DNA of 64,000 bases, taken from positions 1 through 64,000 of the forward strand of contig JBBHKE010002919.1 in the NCBI GenBank assembly GCA_037447655.1, in the 5' to 3' direction. Position 1 is the first letter of the stretch. Every line of letters starts with the position of its first letter. Both the position numbers and the translations under genes were made by a program. The notes below the pieces were generated by a model. The model was not told where the DNA came from and searched no databases. It saw only the letters and a list, made by a program, of their open reading frames with translations. Of this stretch, positions 1-8,625 are shown piece by piece. The DNA comes from Zygnema cylindricum (Eukaryota; Streptophyta; Zygnematophyceae; Zygnematales; Zygnemataceae).

Positions 1-176
1 TAAAATTCCCGTAAACCTCAGGATAGCCAAGGTAGCCATGGCTCTAGCTTCCTCTCCAATTTCTCAGTGACTGCGACAAGTTTGAGAGTTGGAGAGCGAA
101 GTTAGAGATAGACTGCCTCGACTTCTAAATTTCTTTTCAGACCTAGAAAATACTAATAATACCATTAGTTTCTACA
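1..176 (-). mobile_element. LTR start of element K (B family), cut by the window edge
   Basis: Read on the minus strand from 176, this begins TGTAGAAAC and aligns by eye with the first ~175 bases of the B-element LTR at 6612, including the hairpin with loop AACTTGTCGCAGTCAC (52-96 here) and the AGCCATGGCTACC motif. It interrupts the RNase H frame of element A just after the E-x-E-Y block, and the next five plus-strand bases (177-181, atata) would be one copy of a target-site duplication. Whether this is a solo LTR or the 5' LTR of a full element lies outside the window. Confidence 0.8.
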
Positions 177-181
177 ATATA

Positions 182-783
182 CTCAACCTCCATGGTGGAC
201 TGATCAATTACCTTTTGATGCTTACTGCTCTAACAGCAAGCCCCATTCCCAACCTACTACACATACCCAGATGAACACCTCCTCATTGGAGCATCCCTAT
301 AACTGGCATCACTCTTAGTGGTGATATCAGTATTACCCCCCACTAATGAAACCACAGATCTCTTGCTCCTATCAAGTACCGCATGACCCTCTTGGCTGCT
401 TCCCAATCTTTCTTCCTATGATCATTCAAACTCCTACTTAATATTCCTATAACAACCGCTATATCAGGACGTGGACAATTCATAAAATAGATCAAACTAC
501 CGACAACTTGTGTGTACGCAATATTGTGCATAAACTCTCTTTCCTTCGGTCCTAACTCATCATCCAAGACCACAACTCCCTCTTCTAAACTCCCCTCATT
601 TCCCTTTTTAAAACCTATTGGAGTCGTACAACTATTTGCTTTATCGATTTGAAATTTTTAAAGTATGTTTCCCATTGCCTCTTTTTGAGTTAGTCTAATT
701 ATTTTCTTCTCACTATACCTCTACATCTGAATTCCAAAGATTTATTTTGCTTCCCCCAAATCTTTCATTTCAAATCTACTGTT
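182..783 (-). pseudogene. Element A: end of RT and most of RNase H (broken)
   Basis: Minus-strand remnant of a copia pol. From 783 downwards it reads the end of the reverse transcriptase (RFEMKDLGEAK block), the linker, then the conserved GSLIYFMNCPRPDIA and KRVMRYLIGARDLWFH segments (open frame 573-343) and RNase H up to the QSTMEVEY block near 190. The D-A-S-Y-R-D segment of RNase H is degenerate and several W codons have become TAG. The missing C-terminal RNase H lies beyond the K insertion. The upstream half of the same gene resumes at 26363, on the other side of element C. About 400 bases of RT including the catalytic YVDD are absent between the two halves. Confidence 0.8.
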
Positions 784-788
784 TCGAT

Positions 789-1057
789 CGTTGAAAAAGG
801 TATTTTCTATTTTTTGTCTTTTGTTAGTCTGTCTATGAAGGTTCAATATTTCTCATTCTCGTAGTCACAAAGGAATCAAAGAGAGCCATGGTTGCCTTGA
901 GCAGTTAGGAAGACACACAGACTAAGGGAGCGAAAGCATAGGTCTTTGCAAAACTGAAGCGCTGAGAACAAGACTTAACCATATGAACTGCAAAATGAAA
1001 CCATATGACGTAGACGTACGCCTTATCCATGGGTATTAATGAAATGTTTGATGTATT
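789..1057 (+). repeat. Element C 5' LTR, first part
   Basis: Aligns by eye with 25430-25700 of the 3' LTR (GTTGAAAAA, the ...CGTAGTCAC hairpin loop near 864, AGAGCCATGGTTGCC, then a degraded antisense tRNA-like stretch at ~970-1040). It stops inside the LTR where element Y inserted; the LTR resumes at 12542. The join gatgtatt/gggtgtg reproduces the uninterrupted 3' LTR around 25705. Confidence 0.88.
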
Positions 1058-1206
1058 TGTTGTCGATAGCGTATTTTATCCATGGATTACTCTCGGAAAA
1101 ACCACAAACTACTCACAAGACAACAGTGTTTCAGAAAGAACTGACTACTCCACAATAAACAAAATCACCTCAAACAACACCAATGTTTAGTATACCATAG
1201 ACACTG
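1058..1206 (-). repeat. Element Y 3' LTR, terminal piece
   Basis: Matches the terminal part of the Y 5' LTR at 11451-11600 (tgttgtc.atag..., CCATGGATTACTC, then the exon-like but non-coding ...CACAATAAA.AAAATCACC stretch). Interrupted at 1206 by element B; continues at 7689. The last five bases, CACTG (1202-1206), are duplicated at 7684-7688. Confidence 0.88.
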
Positions 1207-1294
1207 TGTAGAAAATAATGGTCCGTTTTTAAAGTACTTTCTAGGTCTAAATAGAAATATAGAAAGAAGCCGAGGCAGTTTACCTCTAACTTCT

Positions 1295-1340
1295 CTCTCC
1301 TAACTCTCAAACTTGTCGCAGTCACTGAGAAATAGGAGAG
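1295..1340 (+). other. LTR hairpin with conserved loop (element B 5' LTR)
   Basis: CTCTCCTAACTCTCA, loop AACTTGTCGCAGTCAC, TGAGAAATAGGAGAG. The same loop on differently sequenced but complementary stems occurs at 6700-6745 (B 3' LTR), 52-96 (K, minus), 25480-25525 (C), 43777-43816 (A, minus), 58380-58423 (LTR fragment, minus), and, more degraded, near 47930-47990 and 61940-61990 (I, minus). The stem letters change together while the loop stays, which argues for a folded RNA or DNA structure. Confidence 0.7.
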
Positions 1341-1443
1341 GAAGCTAGAGCCATGGCTACCTATGCTATCCAGAGGTTTACGAAAAATATATATTAGTTT
1401 ATGTACCGTTAGATTTTTATTTAGTAGAAGGATATATGTCCCC

Positions 1444-1512
1444 ACCAGAATTTGATCCTGGAACCTAACGGACGGTAAGCTGCCGGTAGCCGGTAGCCTT
1501 AACCGTTAAGTC
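1444..1512 (-). other. Antisense tRNA-like segment in element B 5' LTR
   Basis: On the minus strand: A-box-like CTTAACGGTTAAGGC (from ~1510) followed ~45 bases later by B-box-like GGATCAAATTC (~1457-1447), the normal A-to-B spacing of a tRNA gene. No acceptor stem can be closed. The 3' LTR copy is at 6849-6917. Equivalent antisense segments lie at the corresponding place in the LTRs of A, C, D, G, H and I. Confidence 0.55.
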
Positions 1513-1888
1513 TAGATGTTACAATACAGAATATAGGGTTTGATATTTAGTTAAACTTTACCACGTAGGATAATTCATTTAGCTGAAACTATTTACGGGA
1601 TACATAGATCCAGTAATGTAAAAGTACGGTTTGCAGGTCGGATAAGAAACGAATACATCACATTTGTTTCTTTAGCGAAACGAATACCGCGCAGGTATTT
1701 ATTGAGGCTACGATTAAATGGGAATTTGATCGGACGACCAAAATGAACGCCGAGATCGCGGAATAGGATTTTGGCGATTTATGGTCATCGCCACATCGGA
1801 TGACATGTGTTGAAATTGCGTTGGATCGCGGTATCTCCGGGGATTACGGCACCCAATCCGGATATGACATGTGTCGACTTTTAGGCCA

Positions 1889-1943
1889 TGTCGTACAGTG
1901 TCCGTACAGAAAGTACACCGGCAGCTGTACTTTTGTGTACGGA
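1889..1943 (+). promoter_or_regulatory. U3 GTAC cluster (SBP-box-like sites), element B
   Basis: Contains TGTCGTACAGTG, TCCGTACAGAAAGTACA, CTGTACTTTTGTGTACGG: five GTAC cores in 55 bp. SBP/SPL plant transcription factors bind a GTAC core (consensus TNCGTACAA). Clusters of the same design are at 7300-7351 (B 3' LTR), 12810-12861 (C), 19266-19315 and 24548-24597 (D), 44262-44310 (G), 55188-55240 and 60546-60596 (H), 57838-57893 (LTR fragment), 61405-61455 (I) and 63664-63716 (J). Confidence 0.55.
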
Positions 1944-2071
1944 GGTGTAATTTGATTGGCTCCGTACATCAGCTGATAGAGTCTGTGAGAGAGATAGGAC
2001 TTAGAAAAATTAGGAGATAGGACCAGAGAGCTTCTGTACAAAAAGGTAAACTTTGACCCTCTATAACTTAC

Positions 2072-2123
2072 TGCTCAGGGGAGCAAATTCAGAGATTCTT
2101 TTTGCTATCGACTTAGGGGAGTC
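2072..2123 (+). other. Twin mini-hairpins in the leader (element B)
   Basis: TGCTC-aggg-GAGCA (2072-2085) and GACTT-aggg-GAGTC (2110-2123), ~24 bases apart, just downstream of the presumed transcription start. Equivalent pairs: 12999-13012/13036-13051 (C), 19452-19465/19490-19503 (D), ~55375-55388/55413-55426 (H), and minus-strand pairs in G (~44064-44103), J (~63466-63527), I and the LTR fragment, where the first stem is replaced by a different complementary one. Confidence 0.65.
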
Positions 2124-2268
2124 TTGCCTTTACACAGGTGAAGGTGGTCAGAGTTATTGTCTGCTAGGGTGGCAGTTGTTTTTGCTGAAACACAAAGGGG
2201 TCAGGGTTATCCTAGAGGCTTCTTGGAAGCTATCCATTCTGAGGACTTATGGAGGTCTCATAGTTACA

Positions 2269-2284
2269 GGTTATGGGCCCACCC
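2269..2284 (+). other. Primer-binding site, element B
   Basis: GGTTATGGGCCCACCC directly follows the LTR. It is the reverse complement of the anticodon stem-loop of plant initiator tRNA-Met (GGTGGGCCCATAACC, from general knowledge), not of a tRNA 3' end. This implies priming by a cleaved half-tRNA, as established for Drosophila copia. The ATG at 2273 is complementary to the CAU anticodon and lies in the gag frame. Confidence 0.85.
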
Positions 2285-3245
2285 TATAGGGTACCAATCT
2301 TTAATGGAACTGGCTTCATATACTGGGAAAGTATGATGATAGGAGCTCTATGCGAAAAAAGGTTTTGGGGGATAGTGAGTGAAAGGTTGGGGCGTCCATC
2401 AAGTCTTGGAATCCCTCCAGGGTTTGGAGGAAGCAGATTCATCAGGAAAGAGGATCCACCTTCAATGGAGGAAACAAAGGAAGGAGAGTGGTGGACAAAG
2501 GAAAGGGGAAGAAGACGACCACACCAATAGCAATTGCTTCGGCATTCATGTCACCTATTCCGAGGAACGAGGAGAATGACACTGAAACCTGGGACTTCAA
2601 CAATATGGTGGCAAAGCACTTCATCCTACGCCATCTCACTCAAGGACTTGCATGTCCTAATTGACAGGTAGAAAGGGCATCCGATCTTTTGATGGCTCTC
2701 ATAGAGATATACCGAAGTGGTACGATTCAGCAACAATAGTTGGCTGATCAGAAAGTTAAGGAGTATGTTTACAAAAGGGGGAAGATGTTGGATTTTTGCA
2801 ATGAGCTTGCTACACTCTTCATGGAGCTAGAGAGTGCGGGAAAAGATTTTAGTGAAAAAGAAAAGGTTAAGTGTTTACTGATGAAGTTACCCGATGAGTT
2901 AGAGAACATAGTCAACCTTGTGCAGGACTTGCCGGACTCAAGATGGATATGGAACTCAGTGGTAGGGATGATTCTTGTTCAGGAGAATACGATTGAGATC
3001 CGAAGGGGAGAAACGAGTGGCTAAGCCTAGGCAACTGCGACCGATTGGAGGAACAAGGATTCCTGAAAACCGACCGGAAAGTATGGAGGGAGGGAGCAGA
3101 AAATTCAGACCGACGAGCACTGACTAAGGGCTTCTAAAGGTTTATGTCATTTTTGTAAGAAACCTGAGCACTATATGGCAGAGTGCACTAAGCTAACATA
3201 GCTTCGATTAAAGAAGGGGCAGACCGGTGGTACCCCGAGAGGAAA
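2273..3245 (+). pseudogene. Element B gag (nucleocapsid/capsid), frameshifted
   Basis: Copia Gag of the retrotran_gag/UBN2 type, forming the particle that packages element RNA. The frame starts M-G-P-P-Y-R-V-P-I-F-N-G-T in the PBS; an upstream in-frame ATG at 2249 in the LTR is followed by a TAG in this copy but is open in the 3' LTR copy. The first part is open to ~2530, frame changes follow, then 2740-3024 covers the capsid core (VYKRGKMLDFCNEL..., LPDELENIVN..., WIWNSVVGMILV). A zinc knuckle CHFCKKPEHYMAEC (CX2CX4HX4C) lies at ~3145-3186, preceded by a stop at ~3023 and interrupted nearby by others. Confidence 0.85.
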
Positions 3246-3249
3246 GAAA

Positions 3250-3725
3250 AAGGCCTTTGTGACACACGTACATGAGGCGAAATCCGAGGGCGAGGACGAT
3301 GAGCTCATTTTAGATGAGGAGTTGGAGGCGAAAAACGAGGTCGAAATTCCACGAGGGCAGAAATGTGCTTACGGTGGATTGAAAGGTGAAGCACACTGGA
3401 TTGTAGATTCAGGTGCCTCCATGCACATGTGTAAGGATAGGCACCTGTTCACTAAGATAAGAAAGATTCCCACCGTAGAGATAGAGTACGGGGATGGGGG
3501 ATAGTCACCACTACTCTTGTAGGATCGGTAGATCTGAAAGTGTTAGTAGAAGGAAAGACATCCATAGTAACATTCTCCGATGTATTGTTTATTTCGGAGC
3601 TGAACAAAAACCTCATCTCTACATCTGTATTAGATGATAAGGGTTTTTTTACTAGCACCAGGGAAGGAGTCTTTACTGCTAGTTTTTAGGAGGATGTCTA
3701 TTTCATTGCTGAGAAAGGTAGCCAT
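3250..3725 (+). pseudogene. Element B protease region
   Basis: Aspartic protease that would process the Gag-Pol polyprotein. The active-site motif W-I-V-D-S-G-A-S is at ~3397-3420 in an open frame (3259-3504) that starts with an acidic linker (E/D-rich, residues ~5-30). It ends at a frame change in the run of G after YGDGG (~3500). The rest of the domain (VDLKVLVEGKTSIVTFSD... and ...LNKNLISTSVLDDKGF) continues in another frame to ~3690, where a TAG interrupts. Confidence 0.82.
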
Positions 3726-3728
3726 TGG

Positions 3729-4706
3729 ATGTTTAGGCAGGTTTTAAGTAATGAAATAAAGAAACTTTATTATGCTGGTGTTCATGATATTATGATGTGG
3801 CATAAGAGGCTTGGGCATGTGAATCTAGATAAGTTAAGAGAGATGAAAAAGACTGGAGTGGTGGAAGGGATTAAGTTCAATGAGAGTGATAATATATGTG
3901 ATTGTACTGGATGTGCTCAAGGTAAAGCACACAAATTACCCTTTCCTAAAATAACCACCTATAAGGGTGAAAAAATTCTAGATCTAGTACACACAAATAT
4001 TTGGGGACCGACTAAAGCGCCCTCACCGTGGGGAAAGAGATTTATGATGACTATCACTGATGATTGGTCTCGGTATTCTCGGGTGTATTTTTTGAAAAAT
4101 AAATCAGAAGCTCAGGATTGCTTTCGACAATATAAAGCATGGAGTGAAAAACTCCATGAAACTCCAATCAAGAGAGTAAGGAGAGACAATGGTTGGGAGT
4201 ATACTTCTAACCAGTTTGAGGATTTTTTGAGGGAAGATGGAGTCCAACACCAAAAGAAAGTTATAGAAAACTCGGAACAGAATGGGGTAGCTGAAAGGTT
4301 AAATAGAACACTAAGTGATAGTGCTAGAAATATGTTGTCAGATAAAAAGATAGGAAAAAGGTTTTGGGTAGAAGCAATGAACTGTGCTAATTACCTCAAA
4401 AAAAGAGTTCTTACTTCAGCTATAAAAGATCAAACACCTTATGAGAGATGGACAGGCCGGAAACCAGACATATCTCATTTAAAGGTTTTCGGCAGGCAAG
4501 TATTCAATCTAGATACTGATTGGTCTAATTGGAAGCTAGATCCTAAAGGAAAACCGGAATATTTATTAGGATATGATGAGGTTGTTAAAGGATATAGAGT
4601 TTATGATCTAAAAAGGGAAGATATAATCTTAGTGAAGCATCTAGTAGTTATGGATGAAGGAAAGTCTGTGGATCACTACAAGTATACAAAGTCAGTAGAA
4701 ATCTGA
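3729..4706 (+). pseudogene. Element B integrase, catalytic D replaced by N
   Basis: Open frame of 325 residues: GAG-pre-integrase/HHCC zinc region (residues ~24-62: WHKRLGHVNL ... CDCTGC), then the rve catalytic core and start of the C-terminal region (FGRQVFNLDTDWSNWKLDPKGK...). The integrase inserts the cDNA into host DNA. DDE residues: the first aspartate, normally in H-T/S-D-x-W-G, is N at residue 90 (VHTNIWG); D153 (RRDNG) and E183 (SEQNGVAER) are kept. So even this long open frame probably encodes an inactive enzyme. Confidence 0.88.
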
Positions 4707-5845
4707 TTTGAGTCAGAAAACTCCGATGACTTTGAGCTTCCTAACTATCCAAGTTTTAGAGAAGATTACATTCTTGTAGGTACAAATCAGACCAAAAAGG
4801 ACTCGGCTGTGGAAACTCCAGTGACAACTCTACCCAAAGCGGAAGACATGGTGGAAATTGATTCGGAATCAAGGGATAGGGGAGAAGGTGAGTTTGTTCG
4901 AAAGAATCCACGAGAACCATCTATTCCGACCTCAAATTTTGAGGGGGGAAGGTGAAGTAGCAAAAGACTGCAAGAAAAATAGGTTAATAACAAGGTAACT
5001 AAACTATCTCATCAAGATGAACCTCAAACTTATGGAGAGGCGATGACTTGCCCAAAAAGATTCCGGTGGAAGAGAACCATCAATGAAACCTCAATTATGG
5101 CAGCCGATACTTGGGAGCTGGTGGATTGTCCACCTAACCGAAAACCAATCGGTTGTAAGTGGGTTTTCAAATTAAAACTGAACCTAGATAACACAATCGA
5201 GCGCTACAAGGCCCGATTAGTGGCAAAGGGATTTACACAAAAGGATGGAATTGACTACGATGAAACGTTTGCCCAGGTCGTCAGATTTCCTTTTGTCCGC
5301 ATACTTCTCAGCCGAGCAGCAGCGCAAGACATGGAAGTGCACCAAATGGACATCAACACAACCATTTTGCATGGAGAATTGGAAGGGGAGATCTTCATGC
5401 GACAACCCGAAGGGTTTGTGGAGGAAGGAGAGGAGAGTAAGGTATGCGGCTGATTAAATCTCTTTATGGTTTGAAACATGCGCCTCGACAGTGGAATAAG
5501 AAGCTTGATGAGTTTCTTACCTGTTTGGGATATATCCAAATCAGCTCAGATCACTCAATCTATGTTTTCGAAGATGAGGAAGGTTTGATATTTATTGCAA
5601 TTTATGTTGATGATTTGCTTGTTTTAAGTAAATCAATGGAAGAAATTAATAGACTGAAAACCAATCTTAAGGGGAGATTTGAAATGAAGGATATGGGGGA
5701 AGCAAAATATATTTTGGGAATTCAAGTAGAAAGAGATCGAAAAAGGAAGATCATAAGATTGACTAAAAAGGAAGCAATAGGGAACATGCTTGAAAAATTT
5801 AAGATGGATAAAGCTAATAGTTGTACAACTCCAAAGAAGTTGTAG
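4707..5845 (+). pseudogene. Element B reverse transcriptase with upstream linker
   Basis: 4707-5042 is the acidic linker between integrase and RT with several stops. RT frame one (5043-5453) has NTIERYKARLVAKGFTQK, DYDETFAQVVRFP and the QMDINTTILHGELEGE block. A one-base change near 5448 moves the frame to 5444-5845 (SLYGLKHAPRQWNKKLDEF, then YVDDLLVLSKSM with an intact YVDD at ~5604, and FEMKDMGEAKYILGIQVERDR). RT copies the element RNA into cDNA. The frame ends with a TAG at 5843, shortly after KANSCTTP. Confidence 0.88.
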
Positions 5846-6586
5846 AAGGGAAGTGAAGGGAGTGAGGAAGAAGGAGTAATAGTCTTAGACGAGGAATTAT
5901 CTCCTGAAGAACAGAAGTTCATGTAGACTATTCCTAACACGCTAGTAGTGGGAAGTCTAATCTATTTTATGAATTGTACCCGGCCGGATTTAGCGACAGC
6001 TGTAGGAGTGCTGAGTAGAAGTCTAAATGCTCCCACTAAGAGGGATTGGGAGGCAGCTAAGAGAGTCCTTAGATATTTGATAGGAACTAGGGATCTATGG
6101 TTGCATTTGGGTGGGGAGAATACTAACATCACTACTTGGAGTGATGCCAGTTATGGTGATTCTCCGATGAGGAGATGCACTTCTAGATATGTATTATATG
6201 TGGGTGATGGGGCTTGCTGTTGGAGTAGCAAACAGCAAAAAGTTATTGCTCAGTCCACCATCGAGGCTGAGTATATGGCCTCTTGCTCTACTGTAAAAGA
6301 ATTGATGTGGGTCAAGTCTTTGCTTGGTGAGCTTGGTCACCTTAAGAGTGGTGTGCAGAAAATATTTTGTTATAATCAAGCATCAATCGCTTTTTCTGCC
6401 AATACTAAACATCATTTTAAAGCCAAACACATGGACATTAGACTAAGCTTTGTTAGAGAGAAAGTAGAAAACAAAATAATCAGTTTAGAGAACCGACCAG
6501 ATAGCGAGATGGTAGCAGATATGATGACCAAACCTGTACCTTCCCCTAAGCTAATTTTCTGCAGGGAGAAGTGTGGCCTGAAATAA
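5846..6586 (+). pseudogene. Element B RNase H
   Basis: After a short broken stretch the frame 5948-6586 gives GSLIYFMNCTRPDLATAVGVLSR, then RNase H: TTWSDASYGD (first catalytic D), CCWSSKQQKVIAQSTIEAEYMA (catalytic E), a degenerate ...FCYNQASIAF (D-to-Y at the third catalytic site, normally C-D-N-Q-A-A), HHFKAKHMDIRLSFVREKVE and the C-terminal MVADMMTKPVPSPKL. It removes the RNA template during cDNA synthesis. Ends with TAA before the PPT. Confidence 0.87.
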
Positions 6587-6598
6587 AAGATTGACTAG

Positions 6599-6611
6599 AA
6601 AATAAGGGGAG
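6599..6611 (+). other. Polypurine tract, element B
   Basis: AAAATAAGGGGAG abuts the 3' LTR; site of plus-strand DNA priming. The same GGGGAG/TG boundary is seen in D (24044), G, H (60037) and, as CTCCCC on the plus strand, in E, F, I and Y'. Confidence 0.8.
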
Positions 6612-7683
6612 TGTAGAAATTAATGGTCCGTTTTTAAAGTATTTTCTAGGTCTAAAAAGAAATAGAGAAAGAAGCTGAGGCAGTCTACCTCTAACTTCCC
6701 TCTCCTAACTCTCAAACTTGTCGCAGTCACTGAGAAATTGGAGAGGAAGCTAGAGCCATGGCTACCTAGGCTATCCAGAGGTTTACGAGAAATATATATT
6801 AGTTTATGTATCGTTAGGGGTTTATTTTGTAAAAGGATACATGTTCCCACCAGGATTTGATCTTCGTACCTAACAGACGGTAAGCTGCCGGTAGCCGATA
6901 TTCTTAACCGTTAAGTCTAGATGTTAGAATACAGAATATAGGGTTTGATATTAAATTAAACATTACCACGTAGGATAATTCGTTTAGCTGAAACTATTTA
7001 CGAAATACATAGATCCAGTAATGTAAAAATACTGTTAGAGGTACGCCTAAGAAACGAATAACCCCGCATTTGTTTCTTTAGCGAAACGAATACCGCGTAG
7101 GTATTTATTACGGCTACGATTAAATGGGAATTTGATCGGACGACCAAAATGAACGCCGAGATCGCGGAATAGGATTTTGGTGGTTTATGGTCATCGCCAC
7201 ATCGGATGACATGTGGCAAAATTGCGTTGGATCGCGGTATCTTTGGGGATTACGGCACCGAATCTGGATATGACATGTGTCGACTTTTAGGCCATGTCGT
7301 ACAGTGTCCGTACAGAAAGTACACCGACAGCTGTACTTTTGTGTTTGGAGATGTAATTCGATTGGCTCCGTACATCAGTAGATAGAGTTTGTGAGAGAGA
7401 TAGGACTTAGGAAAATTAGGAGATAGGACCCTCTCTCCCAGAGAGCTTCTGTACAAAAAGGTAAACTTTGACCCTCTATAACTTACTGCTCAGGGGAGCA
7501 AATTAAGAGATTCTTTTTGCTATCAACTCAAGGGAGTCTTGTTTTTACAGAGGTGAAGATGGTCAGAGTTATTGTCTGCCAGGTTGGCTGTTGTTCTTGC
7601 TGAAACACAATGGGGTCAAGGTTATCCTAGAGGCTTCTTGGAAGCTATCCACTCTGAGGACTTATGGAGGTCTCAGAGTTACA
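6612..7683 (+). repeat. Element B 3' LTR
   Basis: TGTAGAAATTAATGG ... GAGTTACA. Contains the hairpin (6700-6745), CCATGG (6757), antisense tRNA-like segment (6849-6917), GTAC cluster (7300-7351), an extra CCCTCTCTCCCAGAGAG near 7430, and an open LTR-encoded Gag start (M-E-V-S-E-L-Q, ~7664-7683). Followed by the TSD CACTG. Confidence 0.92.
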
Positions 7684-7688
7684 CACTG

Positions 7689-8625
7689 TAAACTCCTAAA
7701 GTTACACTTAAATCCACCAAGGAATCTAGAAGATATAAGCTCCAGAGTTTCCCAAATGCAGTTGACAACTTTTCAAACTAACCAGGTAGACCTCTCACTT
7801 AATTCTACAGAAGAGCAGATCAGACTGAAACTTCACAGACATATAGTTTCAAGATCATAAAATACATCCACAAAGTTTCACATATAAACATCAATCAGAG
7901 AGATCACTCTAATAGGTCAAAGAAACAGAAAAATAGTATCCCATGTTTTTGATTAACTTAGCTGTGATAAGTAAAATAGTCTAAGTCTTACAAGTTATAC
8001 TCACAGAGTTCACTAATATATGGACGGAGGCATACTTGTTGAACGTTATCTACGAACTACCTAAATTGTTGTGAGTATACCCGAATAATTCGAGGCATGT
8101 CAGATAAACTAAAATCTACACTAATAGACTAATTAGCAAAAAGACAATCCTCTGTCGTACAGAGTATTTACACCGACACCGCCAAAAAGTCAACTTGCTT
8201 AGTCACTTGTGATCTTCTTATGAATCTCGTCCACCGACTTGATTTATATCAACCACAGCTGCGTTGTCAGCTTCGTCGGAGCTGGGTTGTCACATACCAG
8301 TATATATCCGAAAAAAATTGCATCTTCGTCACAGTTGCGTTGTCCTATTTAAAGAATACTTGTCTCAAAATAGATGCGTCATTCCGGCGGCGCATATTTC
8401 ATCGTTTCGTACATTTTCAAATCGGATTGCTTCGCGATCCGCTGTCCATTTCTTATTGCGTGTTCACACCACTCAATAAGTCCCTTACTTCACTTTAGTT
8501 TTATCCGTACGTTTGCTCCCCCAATCCGTGTATCCATTCAAACCTCCACATTAATGATATATGCACGAAATGTCGCACGCGTACAAAATGTCGTGTTTGC
8601 ACGAAATTGAGTTTTCAAAACAACA
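7689..8625 (-). repeat. Element Y 3' LTR, remaining part
   Basis: Continuation of the LTR begun at 1058. Aligns by eye with 11600-12536 (ATCCACCAAGGAATCTAGAAG near 7712; GAGTATACCCGAATAATTCG near 8072; CGGATTGCTTCGCGATCCG inverted repeat near 8424; ...CACGAAATTGAG). The LTR starts (minus) at 8625 with TGTTGTTTTGAAAAC. Apparent plus-strand open frames in 8220-8941 overlap in several frames and have no counterpart; I do not consider them genes. Confidence 0.87.

Larger units (their letters stand above)
1207..2268 (+). repeat. Element B 5' LTR
   Basis: Begins TGTAGAAAATAATGG, ends TAGTTACA immediately before the PBS. Modules in order: hairpin (1295-1340), CCATGG (~1352), antisense tRNA-like segment (1444-1512), GTAC cluster (1889-1943), inverted CTCTC/GAGAG motif upstream of the presumed start, leader segment CTATAACTTA (2061-2070), twin mini-hairpins (2072-2123) and the LTR-encoded Gag start (2249, here with a stop at codon 5). 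Confidence 0.92.
1207..7683 (+). mobile_element. Element B: full-length copia retrotransposon, innermost of the nest
   Basis: LTRs of 1062 and 1072 bp starting TGTAGAAA and ending ...GTTACA, PBS directly after the 5' LTR, purine-rich PPT directly before the 3' LTR, and PR-IN-RT-RNase H order typical of Ty1/copia. Perfect 5-bp TSD CACTG (1202-1206 and 7684-7688) inside the Y 3' LTR. The LTR pair differs at many positions by eye and the reading frame is broken several times, so it is not a recent insertion even though it is the most deeply nested. Confidence 0.93.

Noticed and set aside
1-176. 3' LTR of element A
   Set aside because: It is a B-type LTR start, unlike the C-like 5' LTR of A (43870), and it interrupts RNase H with no PPT. 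A separate inserted element fits better.
1207-7683. env-like gene (retrovirus or sirevirus type) downstream of RNase H
   Set aside because: In every element the PPT and 3' LTR follow RNase H within ~10-40 bases; there is no room for an additional gene.
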